From Pseudorhodoferax sp032153935 (GTDB lineage Bacteria; Pseudomonadota; Gammaproteobacteria; Burkholderiales; Burkholderiaceae_C): 64,000 bases of DNA. Positions 25,501 through 33,511 of the stretch are shown one piece after another (position 1 is the first letter of the stretch; every line of letters begins with the position of its first letter). Made by a program: the position numbers and the translations under genes. The stretch is from NCBI RefSeq assembly GCF_964253035.1, contig NZ_CAXUQL020000001.1, forward strand, positions 434,001-498,000, read 5' to 3'. Below the pieces are notes generated by a model, which saw nothing but the letters and a program-made list of their open reading frames with translations, did no database searches and had not been told where the DNA came from.

Positions 25501-25788
25501 GCCAATGGCGTCCTGCTGCGCAGCGATGACGCGGGCGCCACCTGGCAAGTTGACCGGTTCCCGTTCTTTGGGGACTACTGGTTCTACGGCGTCGCCTTCA
25601 CTTCGCCAACCACAGGCTTTGCGGTCGGCAACTACGGCACAGTCATGGCAACCCGCGATGGCGGCGCGAACTGGTTCGTCTCGTATTCCCCGCAAAGCGG
25701 CAATACGACCGCGATTGCACGCGCCGGCTCGCAAGGCATCGTGACGGTAGGCGGAGGCGGCATCGTCATGCGCAACGACGCTCCCTGA
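22510..25788 (+). CDS. giant lipoprotein with five Ig-like units and two-fold seven-bladed Ycf48-like propeller
   Basis: A 1092-residue secreted protein starting with TTG (preceded by an AG-rich AGAGAGCAAGG). The signal peptide ends in FLAACGGGGG, a lipobox followed by a Gly tether. Residues about 45-510 hold five repeats of roughly 85-95 residues, each with a Q-P start, a YQWQ-S-DGG core strand and an RVVV-N--G-VTS close, typical of bacterial Ig-like domains. Residues about 515-1092 contain fourteen blades of about 40 residues built on the pattern avG--G-ilRStDaG-tW, as in Ycf48/BNR propellers; fourteen equals two complete seven-blade rings. It is probably outer-membrane anchored and surface- or periplasm-exposed. 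The role (adhesion, glycan binding, assembly) is unknown. Confidence 0.88.
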   Translation: MTTTVHSWPPRARTASLLPRLLQLSFCWLLAAFLAACGGGGGDDSPATEIAFTVQPADVQAVDGNAAVLTAVVRGDTDLQWQRLEPAGWVDIPGATDARYVLAVVRVSDQGAQFRVQATSRANRANQVMSSVVTLTVATAPVALTITVQPGDQSVIEGQQVALSVTVLGTSPAYQWQRSNDGTNWADVIGATAPTLVFPSTLADHQRAFRAVVVNAVGTVTSATAHLTVTAAGAPVFVANPAPMSAFPGQSVTFSASAAGTPAPTIRWQASTDSGTSWADIAGSNGDSFTIAAATASDDGRLVRAVATNTHGDVFSAAARLSVLPGLVPAIQVQPEDRTVGQGMQASFHVMARGVPTPTYQWQVSTDGGITFANVNGATQASLFLAAATPADDGQRFRVVVTNSEGSVTSSAARLRIYDAPRITLQPMASTWRPGQRDALFTAAASGNSPQYQWQLSTDAGASWVDAPGATGTSYVHGAAASAAVNDVRVVVRNELGEAISDPANLEALTWQTVAPRPFGGTLLGLAWRDATTVLATGTQGGILRSTDAGATWSTVSESSPASRYLPGIAFDGNGVGITASYAGSGNGNYPIKRSVDGGLHWVEVQMPVTTGLNAAAFSNTGAFCLAGNNGTILRSTDAGQTWVAAVSDGGPAALRGMAFNADGVGLAVGASGTVLRTINGGANWTRVASGAGTLAAVAFATRDIAFAGGGNGTLLRSLDAGQTWQTVASGTTQDINSIHFGNATAGVLGLTQGGVRMTSDGGASWAAAALSPSGATVHAVRFGANGQAVAVGELGSIFRSADNGQTWSTVSPGGNFGQSLMGVAFATPTHGVVVGIGGRLLRSTDAGLNWTATVSGTSEQLNTVGFFDATTGVAMGSNGTIVRTADAGASWSAVSSGTTDTFQAFAPVNGTTGVASSTFGLWRTTNAGASWAPVPGAAFSARSLTFSSQTGLAVGDSGEIRRSTDGGQLWTAVPSGTSESIQAVTFVTPSRVVAVGANGVLLRSDDAGATWQVDRFPFFGDYWFYGVAFTSPTTGFAVGNYGTVMATRDGGANWFVSYSPQSGNTTAIARAGSQGIVTVGGGGIVMRNDAP

Positions 25789-25870
25789 GCGTCGCCACCG
25801 CCGGGCGCGGAGCAGCGGGCGGCAAAGCCCGCTGGAGCACAACAGCCCTGGTGCAGACCTGGGTAGTTCA

Positions 25871-25884
25871 ATCAATCGATTGAT
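25871..25884. promoter_or_regulatory. probable TetR operator for efflux operon
   Basis: ATCAATCGATTGAT is a perfect 14-base palindrome located 23 bases before the start of the TetR-family gene at 25908. TetR dimers bind such sites next to their own promoter. This would autoregulate the regulator and the RND genes translated from the same message. Confidence 0.65.
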
Positions 25885-25907
25885 CCACGTGATGTAATGC
25901 GCACCGC

Positions 25908-26615
25908 ATGCATCGCAAGACTGCCCCGCCGCTCCCCGCCCGCCAGGCCGCCACACGCAGCGACGGCCAGGAGGCACGCGCCCAGCTGCTCTCCGCCGCG
26001 CTCGCGCTGTTCGCCGACCATGGCTTCGCCAAGACCTCGACGCGCGCCATTGCCCAGGCCGCCGGCGTGAACCTGGCCGCCATCCGCTACTACTTCGGCG
26101 ACAAGGCCGGGCTGTACGCCGCCTGCTTCTCCGAACCGCTGGGCGGCAACGCAGGCGACCTGACGCGCCTGTGTGGCACGCCCGATCTGCCCGTGGCCGA
26201 GGCGCTGCGGCTGTTCCTGACCGGCTACGTGGAGCCGCTCAAACAGGGCGAGATCGTGCGCCAGTGCATGCGCCTGCACCTGCGCGAGATGCTGGAGCCG
26301 ACCAGCCAGTGGGCGCAGGAGGTCGAGCGCGACATCAAGGGCCCGCACCTGGTGCTGGTGGACATCCTCGCGCGCCACCTGCGCGTGCGCGTCGACGACG
26401 ACCTGCACCGCCTGGCCTTCGCGATCACGGGCCTGGCGATGCAGCTGTTCGTCACGCACGACGTGGTCGACGTGGTCCACCCCGGGCTGATGCGCGACGA
26501 CGCCGCCATCGACCGCTGGGCCGAACGCCTGGTGGGCTATGCGCTGGCCCTGGTGGATGCCGAGAAGCAGCGCCGCAGTGCGACCGCTGCGGCCAAGATA
26601 CGCAAGAAGCAATGA
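25908..26615 (+). CDS. TetR-family regulator with CerR-type C-terminal domain
   Basis: A 235-residue repressor. The N-terminal helix-turn-helix is ARAQLLSAALALFADHGFAK then TSTRAIAQAAGVNLAAIRYYFGDKAGLY (residues about 24-70), typical of TetR. The C-terminal ligand-binding domain resembles the CerR/YbiH type often found beside RND or ABC efflux genes. It is the first gene of an operon: its stop overlaps the outer-membrane factor start (ATGA at 26612-26615). A perfect palindrome lies just upstream. The inducer is unknown. Confidence 0.92.
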   Translation: MHRKTAPPLPARQAATRSDGQEARAQLLSAALALFADHGFAKTSTRAIAQAAGVNLAAIRYYFGDKAGLYAACFSEPLGGNAGDLTRLCGTPDLPVAEALRLFLTGYVEPLKQGEIVRQCMRLHLREMLEPTSQWAQEVERDIKGPHLVLVDILARHLRVRVDDDLHRLAFAITGLAMQLFVTHDVVDVVHPGLMRDDAAIDRWAERLVGYALALVDAEKQRRSATAAAKIRKKQ

Positions 26616-28117
26616 ACCTGTCCCCTTCCCCCTCCCCCGCGCTGCGGCGCCTGGCCCTGGCCGCACTGCCATGGCTGCTGGCCGCGTGCAGCGTCACGCG
26701 GCCACCGGCCACCGTCCAGGCGCCCTCCCCCACACAATGGCAAACACCGCAGACGGCGCTGCCGCATGGCGGCGCCGTGCCGCAGCTGGCCGACTGGTGG
26801 CGCCAGTCCGGCGACGCCTTGCTGGTCGAGCTCATTGACGCGGCGCAGGCCGCGAGCCCCGACATCGCCAGCGCGGCCGCGCGCATCGCCGAGGCCCGCG
26901 CCACGCGCGTGCAGGCCGGCGCTGCCATGGGCCCCACGCTGGACGGCAGCCTGTCGCTGAGCCGCGGCAACACGCTGTCCACGGGCAGCGGCGGCATCTC
27001 GGGCGGCACGGCCTCGCTGCCGAGCTTCACGAACGCCCAGGCCGGCCTGCAGGCCGGCTGGGAGATCGACCTGTTCGGCGGCCTGGCAGCCACGCGCGAC
27101 GCGGCCGGCGCGCGGCTCTCGGCTAGTCAGGCGCAATGGCACCAGGCCCGCGTGGCCGTGGCCGCCGAGACCGCCAACGCCTACTTCGCCGAGCGAGCCT
27201 GCGCGCGGCAGCTCGCGGTCAGCGAACAGGACACCGCCTCGCGCCGCGAGAGCGCGCGCCTGACCGCGCTGTCGGAGAAGGCCGGCTTCGCCGCGCCGGC
27301 CGACGCGGCGCTGACGCGCGCCAGCGCCGCCGACGCCGCGGCCCGGCTCACGCAGCAACGCACCCAGTGCGCGCTGCAGCGCCAGGCGCTGGTGGCGCTG
27401 ACGGGCTGGGAACCACCGGCGCTGGCACAGCGGCTGGATGCCCGGCCCGGCGACCTGGCCCTGCCCGCCTTGCAGAGCGTGGACAGCGTGCCCGCGCGCG
27501 CACTCGCGCAGCGGCCCGACGTCTATGCGGCCGAGCTGGCCGTGGCCGCCGCCAGTGCCGACGCTGGCGCGGCCCAGGCCCAGCGCTACCCGCGGCTGTC
27601 GCTGGCGGGCAGCATCTCGGCGCTGCACGTGCGCGGCGCGGGCGCCAGCGAGACGGTCAACAGCTGGAGCATCGGCCCGCTGCAGCTGAGCCTGCCCATC
27701 TTCGACGGCGGCACGCGCGCGGCCAATGCCGAGTCCGCCCGCGCGCGCTACGACGAGGCCGTGGCGCTGTACCGCGCCAAGGTGCGCCAGGGCGTGCGCG
27801 AGGTCGAGGAGGCCCTGCTCAGGCTGCAGGACACGGCCCAGCGCGCCGACGATGCCGACACCGCCGTGGCCGGCTACCAGGCCTCGTTCGACGCCACCCA
27901 GGCCCGCTACGACGGTGGCCTGGCCAGCCTGTTCGAGCTCGAGGACGCGCGCCGCACGCTGTTCGCGGCGCAGACCGCGCGCGTGGCGCTGCAGCGCGAA
28001 CGCACCGAAGCCTGGGTGGCCCTGTACCGCGCGCTCGGCGGCGGCTGGACCCGCCCCGAGGACGGCCAGGCCGCCTTCCACACCTCTTCCCCCGCTGCCG
28101 CAGTGCAGACCCGTTGA
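26612..28117 (+). CDS. RND efflux outer-membrane lipoprotein, NodT/OprM family
   Basis: A 501-residue TolC-like channel subunit. Lipobox LLAAC with Cys26 marks an outer-membrane lipoprotein. Two outer-membrane-efflux repeats are visible: the first with DWWRQSGDALLVELIDAA and ARATRVQAGAAMGPTLDG, the second with AQRPDVYAAELAVAAASADAGAAQAQRYPRLS split by strand segments, and ANSWSIGPLQLSLPIFDGG-like barrel strands. It forms the outer exit duct of the tripartite pump. It is translationally coupled to the TetR gene and 2 bases from the adaptor gene. Confidence 0.92.
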   Translation: MNLSPSPSPALRRLALAALPWLLAACSVTRPPATVQAPSPTQWQTPQTALPHGGAVPQLADWWRQSGDALLVELIDAAQAASPDIASAAARIAEARATRVQAGAAMGPTLDGSLSLSRGNTLSTGSGGISGGTASLPSFTNAQAGLQAGWEIDLFGGLAATRDAAGARLSASQAQWHQARVAVAAETANAYFAERACARQLAVSEQDTASRRESARLTALSEKAGFAAPADAALTRASAADAAARLTQQRTQCALQRQALVALTGWEPPALAQRLDARPGDLALPALQSVDSVPARALAQRPDVYAAELAVAAASADAGAAQAQRYPRLSLAGSISALHVRGAGASETVNSWSIGPLQLSLPIFDGGTRAANAESARARYDEAVALYRAKVRQGVREVEEALLRLQDTAQRADDADTAVAGYQASFDATQARYDGGLASLFELEDARRTLFAAQTARVALQRERTEAWVALYRALGGGWTRPEDGQAAFHTSSPAAAVQTR

Positions 28118-28119
28118 CC

Positions 28120-29271
28120 ATGACCCGTACCCAACGCAATCTCTCCATCACCGCCGTCGTGCTGGCCCTGGTGGCCGCCGGCTGGTGGTTCACGCGCCAG
28201 CCTGCTTCCGATGCAGCGCCGCACCCGGCCAAGGCCGACGAGGCCCAGCCCCGCCCGGCGCTGACAGTGCGCGTGGCCGCGCCCGAGCCGGCCGAGCTGG
28301 CCATCACGCTGGCGGCCAACGGCAACATCGCCGCCTGGCAGGAAGCCAGCGTGGGCTCCGAGTCCGCCGGCCTGCGCCTGGCCGAGGTGCGCGTGAACGT
28401 GGGCGACGTGGTGCGCCGCGGCCAGCTGCTGGCCCGCTTCGCGCCCGAAACCGTGGATGCCGACGTGGCCCAGGCCAGGGCCGCTCTGGCCGAGGCCCGC
28501 GCCACCGCCGCAGACGCGGCCGGCAACGCCGCCCGTGCGCGCACGCTGGAGAAGACCGGCGCGCTGAGCCAGCAGCAGATCACCCAGTACCAGACCGCCG
28601 AGCAGACCGCCAAGGCGCGCGTGGAGGCGGCCGAGGCGGTCCTCACGGCCCAGCAGGTGCGCGGGCGCAACACCCAGGTGCTGGCGCCGGACGACGGCAT
28701 CATCTCGGCGCGCAGCGCCACCGTCGGCAGCGTGGTCGGCTCGGGCACCGAACTGTTCCGCCTGATCCGCCAGAGCCGGCTGGAGTGGCGTGCCGAGGTC
28801 GGCGCGGCCGAACTGGGCCGCCTGGCCGTGGGCACGCCCGTGCGCGTGACGGCGCCGGACGGCGACCAGGTGCAGGGCAAGGTGCGCAGCATCGCGCCGA
28901 CCGTGGACGCGCAGACGCGCAATGGCCTGGTCTATGTGGACATCCCCGGTGTACAGGCCGCCAAGGGCCTCAAGGCCGGCATGTTCGCGCGCGGCGAGTT
29001 CGCGCTGGGCCGCAGCCAGGCCCTGACCGTGCCGGCCGCCGCCGTGGTGCCGCGCGACGGCTTCAACACCGTGATGGTGCTGCAGGCCGACAACCGCGTG
29101 CAGATGCGCAAGGTACAGGCTGGCCGGCGCATCGGCGAGCGCATCGAGATCACGGGCGAGCTGCCGGCCGGCGCGCGCGTGGTGACCGAGGGTGCTGGCT
29201 TCCTCAACGACGGCGACCTCGTGCGCGTGGTCGACGCTGCGCCCACCGAAGCGCCAGGCGCGGCCAAGTGA
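28120..29271 (+). CDS. RND efflux periplasmic adaptor subunit (membrane fusion protein)
   Basis: A 383-residue adaptor with an N-terminal signal-anchor (NLSITAVVLALVAAGWWF). The lipoyl-type half motif GLRLAEVRVNVGDVVRRGQL and its partner VLAPDDGIISARSATVGSVV flank an alpha-helical hairpin (AALAEARATAADAAGNAARA; KARVEAAEAVLTAQQ). A beta-barrel and membrane-proximal domain follow (LTVPAAAVVPRDG). It bridges the RND permease and the outer-membrane channel. The gene order TetR, channel, adaptor, permease shows a complete pump. Confidence 0.93.
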   Translation: MTRTQRNLSITAVVLALVAAGWWFTRQPASDAAPHPAKADEAQPRPALTVRVAAPEPAELAITLAANGNIAAWQEASVGSESAGLRLAEVRVNVGDVVRRGQLLARFAPETVDADVAQARAALAEARATAADAAGNAARARTLEKTGALSQQQITQYQTAEQTAKARVEAAEAVLTAQQVRGRNTQVLAPDDGIISARSATVGSVVGSGTELFRLIRQSRLEWRAEVGAAELGRLAVGTPVRVTAPDGDQVQGKVRSIAPTVDAQTRNGLVYVDIPGVQAAKGLKAGMFARGEFALGRSQALTVPAAAVVPRDGFNTVMVLQADNRVQMRKVQAGRRIGERIEITGELPAGARVVTEGAGFLNDGDLVRVVDAAPTEAPGAAK

Positions 29272-29284
29272 GGCGGGACACCCC

Positions 29285-32200
29285 ATGAACCTGTCTTCCT
29301 GGTCGATCAAGAACCCCATCCCGGCGGCGATGCTGTTCGTGCTGCTCACGCTGGGCGGCCTGTTCTCCTTCCACGCGATGAAGGTGCAGAATTTCCCGGA
29401 CATGGACCTGCCCGTGGTCATCGTGACCGCCGCGCTGCCGGGTGCCTCGCCCGCGCAGCTGGAGAACGACGTGGCGCGCAAGATCGAGAACGCGATCGCC
29501 ACGCTGCAGGGCTTGAAGCACGTGACGAGCACGCTGACCGATGGCTCGGCCACCATCGCGGCCGAGTTCGTGCTCGAAAAACCCATCCAGGAGGCCGTGG
29601 ACGACGTGCGCTCGGCCGTGAGCCGGGTGCGCTCGGACATGCCGACCGACCTGCGCGACCCCATCGTGACCAAGCTGGACCTGGCGTCCCAGCCCATCCT
29701 GGCCTTCGCGATCTCATCGAACCGACTCGACGACGAGGCGCTGTCCTGGTTCGTCGACGACACCGTGGCGCGCCGCCTGCTGGCCGTGCGCGGCGTGGGT
29801 GCCGTCAACCGCGTGGGCGGCGTGACGCGCGAGGTGCGCGTGGCGCTGGATCCGGCCAGGCTGCAGGCGCTGCGCGCCACGGCGGCCGATGTCTCGCGCC
29901 AGCTGCGCCAGGTGCAGCTGGAAAGCGCGGGCGGCCGCGCCGACCTGGGCGGCAGCGAGCAGCCGGTGCGCACCATCGGCACCGTGCAATCGGCCGACGA
30001 GCTGCGGCGCATGCAGATCCCGCTGTCCGACGGGCGGCGCATCCTGCTCTCGGACGTGGCCACGGTGGAGGACACGGTGGCCGAGCAGCGCGCCACCGCC
30101 GTGCTCAACGGCAAGCAGGTGGTGGGCTTCGAGGTCGCGCGCTCGCGCGGCGCCAGCGAGGTGGAGGTCGGCGCCGGGGTGGAGGAGGCACTGCGCAAGC
30201 TGCAGGCCGACCATCCCGACATCCGGCTCACGCGCACACTGGACTTCGTGAAGATCGCATCCGAGGAGTACGACGCCTCGATGAAGCTGCTCTACGAGGG
30301 CGCCCTCCTCGCGGTGCTGGTGGTCTGGCTGTTCCTGCGCGACTGGCGCGCCACCATCGTCTCGGCCGTGGCGCTGCCGCTGTCGGTGATCCCGGCCTTC
30401 ATCGGCATGTATTTGCTGGGCTTCTCGATCAACATCATCACGCTGCTGGCGCTGTCGCTGGTGGTGGGCATCCTGGTGGACGACGCCATCGTCGAGGTCG
30501 AGAACATCGTGCGCCATCTGCGCATGGGCAAGTCGCCCTACCAGGCCGCGATGGAGGCAGCCGAGGAGATCGGCCTCGCCGTGGTGGCCACCACCTTCAC
30601 GCTGATCGCGGTGTTCCTGCCCACGGCCTTCATGAGCGGCGTGGTCGGCAAGTTCTTCAAGCAGTTCGGCTGGACCGCCTCGCTGGCGGTGTTCGCCTCG
30701 CTCGTGGTGGCGCGGCTGCTCACGCCCATGATGGCCGCCTACCTGCTCAAGCCGCTGGTCGGCCAGGAGAAGGAGCCCGGCTGGCTGCGCTGGTACATGC
30801 GCGCGGCCCAGGCCTGCCTGCGCCACCGCTTCCTGACCATGGTGGGCGCCACGCTGTTCTTCTTCGGCTCGCTGGCGCTGATCCCGCTGCTGCCCTCGGG
30901 CTTCATCCCGCCCGACGACAACGTGCAGACCCAGGTGCGCGTGGAACTGCCGCCCGGCGCCAAGCTGGAGCAGACCCTGGCCATGGCAGAGCAGGTGCGC
31001 CAGCGCCTGCTCAAGATCGACCACATCGGCGACATCTACACCGCCATCGGCGCGGGCAGCGCGGGGGCCGATCCGTTCTCGGGCAACTTCGTCGAGGCGC
31101 GCAAGGCCACGCTCACGCTGCAGCTGGCGCCACGCGGCCAGCGGCCCAAGAAGCAGGCGATCGAGCAGCAGATCCGTGCCGCGCTCGCGGACCTGCCCGG
31201 CGTGCGCACGGGCGTGGGCCTGGGCGGCTCCAACGACAAGTACGTGCTCGCGCTGTCCAGCCAGGACCCGCATGCGCTGCGCCAGGCCGCGACCGACGTC
31301 GAGCGCGAGCTGCGCACGATTCCCGGCATCGGCAACGTGACCTCGATGGCCAGCCTGGTGCGGCCCGAGATCGTGGTGCGGCCCGACTTCGCGCGTGCGG
31401 CCGACCTGGGCGTGACCAGCGCGGCCATCGCCGACACGCTGCGCGTGGCGACCATGGGCGACTACGACAACCAGCTCGCCAAGCTCAACCTGCCCGAGCG
31501 CCAGGTGCCCATCATGGTCAAGCTGCGCGACGACGCGCGCCAGGACCTGGCCTTGCTCGAAAGCCTGGCCGTTCCGGGCGCGCACGGCCCGGTGCGCCTG
31601 GGCGAGGTGGCCAGTCTGGAGCTGGCCGGCGGGCCGGCCGTGATCAGCCGCTACGACCGCGCGCGCAACATGAACTACGAGATCGAGCTGTCCACGCGCG
31701 GCCTCAACGACGTGACCGAGGCGGTGCGCCAGCTGCCGGCCGTGAAGAACCTGCCGGCCAGCGTGCGCATCATCGACGTGGGCGACGCCGAGGCCATGGG
31801 CGAGCTGTTCACGGGTTTCGGCCTGGCGATGCTGACCGGCGTGGTCTGCATCTACATCGTGCTGGTGCTGCTGTTCAAGGACTTCCTGCAGCCGGCCACC
31901 ATCCTGGCGGCGCTGCCGCTGTCGCTGGGCGGGGCCTTCGTGGGCCTCCTGATCGCCGACAAGAGCTTCTCCATGCCCTCGCTGATCGGGCTCATCATGC
32001 TGATGGGCATCGCGACCAAGAACTCCATCCTGCTCGTGGAGTACGCCATCGTGGCGCGGCGCGACCATGGCATGGACCGCTGGGAGGCGCTGCTGGACGC
32101 CTGCCACAAGCGCGCGCGGCCCATCATCATGACCACGCTGGCCATGGGCGCGGGCATGCTGCCGATCGCCATCGGCTGGGGCGCGGCCGATGCGAGCTTC

Positions 32201-32374
32201 CGCTCGCCCATGGCCACGGCCGTGATCGGCGGGCTCATCACCTCCACGGTGCTGAGCCTGCTGGTGGTGCCGGCCGTGTTCACCTACGTGGACGACTTCG
32301 AGCAGTGGGTCCGCCGCAGTGTGCGCCGCGTGCGCCGCCAGCCCGAGCCCGGTGCCGCACCCATGCCACACTGA
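29285..32374 (+). CDS. RND multidrug efflux permease, HAE1-like
   Basis: A 1029-residue inner-membrane proton antiporter with the duplicated RND layout: helix 1 (NPIPAAMLFVLLTLGGLFSF), a large periplasmic loop, helices 2-6, a second loop, and helices 8-12. The proton-relay aspartates Asp399-Asp400 lie in GILVDDAIVEVENI in helix 4. LIGLIMLMGIATKNSILLVEY is the conserved later helix. The length and the N-terminal SIKNPIPA motif are those of the MdtB/MexF-like clade. The start at 29285 follows the adaptor stop by 13 bases; the frame is open upstream only within the adaptor gene. Substrates are unknown. Confidence 0.95.
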   Translation: MNLSSWSIKNPIPAAMLFVLLTLGGLFSFHAMKVQNFPDMDLPVVIVTAALPGASPAQLENDVARKIENAIATLQGLKHVTSTLTDGSATIAAEFVLEKPIQEAVDDVRSAVSRVRSDMPTDLRDPIVTKLDLASQPILAFAISSNRLDDEALSWFVDDTVARRLLAVRGVGAVNRVGGVTREVRVALDPARLQALRATAADVSRQLRQVQLESAGGRADLGGSEQPVRTIGTVQSADELRRMQIPLSDGRRILLSDVATVEDTVAEQRATAVLNGKQVVGFEVARSRGASEVEVGAGVEEALRKLQADHPDIRLTRTLDFVKIASEEYDASMKLLYEGALLAVLVVWLFLRDWRATIVSAVALPLSVIPAFIGMYLLGFSINIITLLALSLVVGILVDDAIVEVENIVRHLRMGKSPYQAAMEAAEEIGLAVVATTFTLIAVFLPTAFMSGVVGKFFKQFGWTASLAVFASLVVARLLTPMMAAYLLKPLVGQEKEPGWLRWYMRAAQACLRHRFLTMVGATLFFFGSLALIPLLPSGFIPPDDNVQTQVRVELPPGAKLEQTLAMAEQVRQRLLKIDHIGDIYTAIGAGSAGADPFSGNFVEARKATLTLQLAPRGQRPKKQAIEQQIRAALADLPGVRTGVGLGGSNDKYVLALSSQDPHALRQAATDVERELRTIPGIGNVTSMASLVRPEIVVRPDFARAADLGVTSAAIADTLRVATMGDYDNQLAKLNLPERQVPIMVKLRDDARQDLALLESLAVPGAHGPVRLGEVASLELAGGPAVISRYDRARNMNYEIELSTRGLNDVTEAVRQLPAVKNLPASVRIIDVGDAEAMGELFTGFGLAMLTGVVCIYIVLVLLFKDFLQPATILAALPLSLGGAFVGLLIADKSFSMPSLIGLIMLMGIATKNSILLVEYAIVARRDHGMDRWEALLDACHKRARPIIMTTLAMGAGMLPIAIGWGAADASFRSPMATAVIGGLITSTVLSLLVVPAVFTYVDDFEQWVRRSVRRVRRQPEPGAAPMPH

Positions 32375-32378
32375 GCAT

Positions 32379-32972
32379 GTGAACCGCAACGAAGATTGGT
32401 CCTGGCCCGCGCTGTGCCTGCTGCTGGGCGCCGGCAGCGGGCTGGCCTGGTGGCTGGGCAACCCGCTGGAATGGGAGTGGTGGCCCGACTTCGCGGGCGA
32501 CGCCATGACCTGGTGGGCCGCCGCCCTCGTGCACCGCTCGCCCGCGCACTGGCTGGCCAACCTGCTGGCGCTGGCGGCCGTGGCCGTGCTGGGGCTGGCG
32601 CTGCAGGTGCCGCGCGCCCAGGCCTGGGCCCTGTTCGCGGCCTGGCCGCTGTCCACGCTGGGCTTGCTGCTGTTCCCGCAGATCGAGCGCTATGCCGGCC
32701 TGTCCGGCGTGCTGCACGCGGCCGTGGCCGTGCTCGTGGTGCACTGCACCTTCACGCGCGGGCACCAGGCCTGGGCCGGCCTGCTGGGGGCGGGCCTGGC
32801 GGCCAAGCTGCTGGCCGAGGGCGCCTGGAGCCGGCCGCTGGTGTTCGAGCCCGAATGGGGCTTTGCCGTGGCCACGGGCGCGCACCTCACGGGCGCACTG
32901 GCCGGGCTGCTCTGCGCGCTGGCCGCCTACGGTTTGTCGCGGATGCGTGCCACCAGCGCGGTGGTCGAGTAG
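32379..32972 (+). CDS. rhombosortase-like intramembrane serine protease
   Basis: A 197-residue polytopic protein beginning with GTG 4 bases after the permease stop. YAGLSGVLHAAVAVL places the rhomboid nucleophile Ser109 in a G-x-S-G motif with a nearby His, as in the rhombosortase group, and GAHLTGALAGLL supplies the second catalytic residue, His169. HWLANLLALAAVAVLG is the helix that usually carries the H-x-x-x-N pair (here HWLAN). Rhombosortases cleave GlyGly-CTERM tails of secreted proteins. No protein with such a tail is seen in the window. It overlaps the convergent adenylyltransferase by 46 bases. Confidence 0.8.
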   Translation: MNRNEDWSWPALCLLLGAGSGLAWWLGNPLEWEWWPDFAGDAMTWWAAALVHRSPAHWLANLLALAAVAVLGLALQVPRAQAWALFAAWPLSTLGLLLFPQIERYAGLSGVLHAAVAVLVVHCTFTRGHQAWAGLLGAGLAAKLLAEGAWSRPLVFEPEWGFAVATGAHLTGALAGLLCALAAYGLSRMRATSAVVE

Positions 32973-33421
32973 CCATCCACAAAGGGAATCGCCAGCGCAT
33001 CGCCGCCCCAGCTGCGCACCAGCGCGGTCTCGGGCAGCGTGTCCATGTCGTAGTCGCCGCCCTTGACGATGAGGTCGGGCCGCAGCTCGCCGATCAGGGC
33101 CTGCGGCGTGTCCTCGTCGAACCAGGTCACGAGGTCTACGGCTTCCAGCGCGGCCAGCATCACGGCGCGGTCCGCCTCGGCGTTGAGCGGCCGGTCCGGT
33201 CCCTTGCCCAGGCGACGCGCCGAGGCATCGCTGTTGAGCCCCAGCACCAGGCTGCCGCCCTGCGCGCGCGCCTGCGCGAGGTAGTTCACATGGCCGCGGT
33301 GCAGGATGTCGAACACTCCGTTGGTGAAGACCCAGGGGCGCGGCAGCGCGGCCAGGCGCGCGGGCGCGTCGCTGCGGGCGCAGATCTTGTCCAGGAAGGC
33401 GGGTGGGGCGAAGGCGTTCAT
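32927..33421 (-). CDS. rfaE2: D-glycero-beta-D-manno-heptose 1-phosphate adenylyltransferase
   Basis: A 164-residue nucleotidyltransferase that activates heptose 1-phosphate with ATP to ADP-heptose for the lipopolysaccharide inner core. PWVFTNGVFDILHRGHVNYL contains the H-x-G-H signature (HRGH), and GLNSDASARRLGKGPDRP and KGGDY match RfaE domain II. The kinase domain found fused in HldE is absent, as is usual for Burkholderiales with separate genes. The start at 33421 gives family length. The upstream part of this open frame lies antisense to the HD-GYP-like gene and is not coding. Confidence 0.92.
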   Translation of the reverse strand: MNAFAPPAFLDKICARSDAPARLAALPRPWVFTNGVFDILHRGHVNYLAQARAQGGSLVLGLNSDASARRLGKGPDRPLNAEADRAVMLAALEAVDLVTWFDEDTPQALIGELRPDLIVKGGDYDMDTLPETALVRSWGGDALAIPFVDGYSTTALVARIRDKP

Positions 33422-33511
33422 GGGCGGCGATGCTAGCAGCCGAAATGGCGAGCGATGGCCCGCCATTTCGGACTGTGCGGCGGGCGCCGCGGCTCCCATA
33501 ATCGTGCGTCC

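Noticed and set aside
22510..25788. GlyGly-CTERM tail on the large lipoprotein as rhombosortase substrate
   Set aside because: It ends in GGGGIVMRNDAP without a following membrane helix and basic tail.
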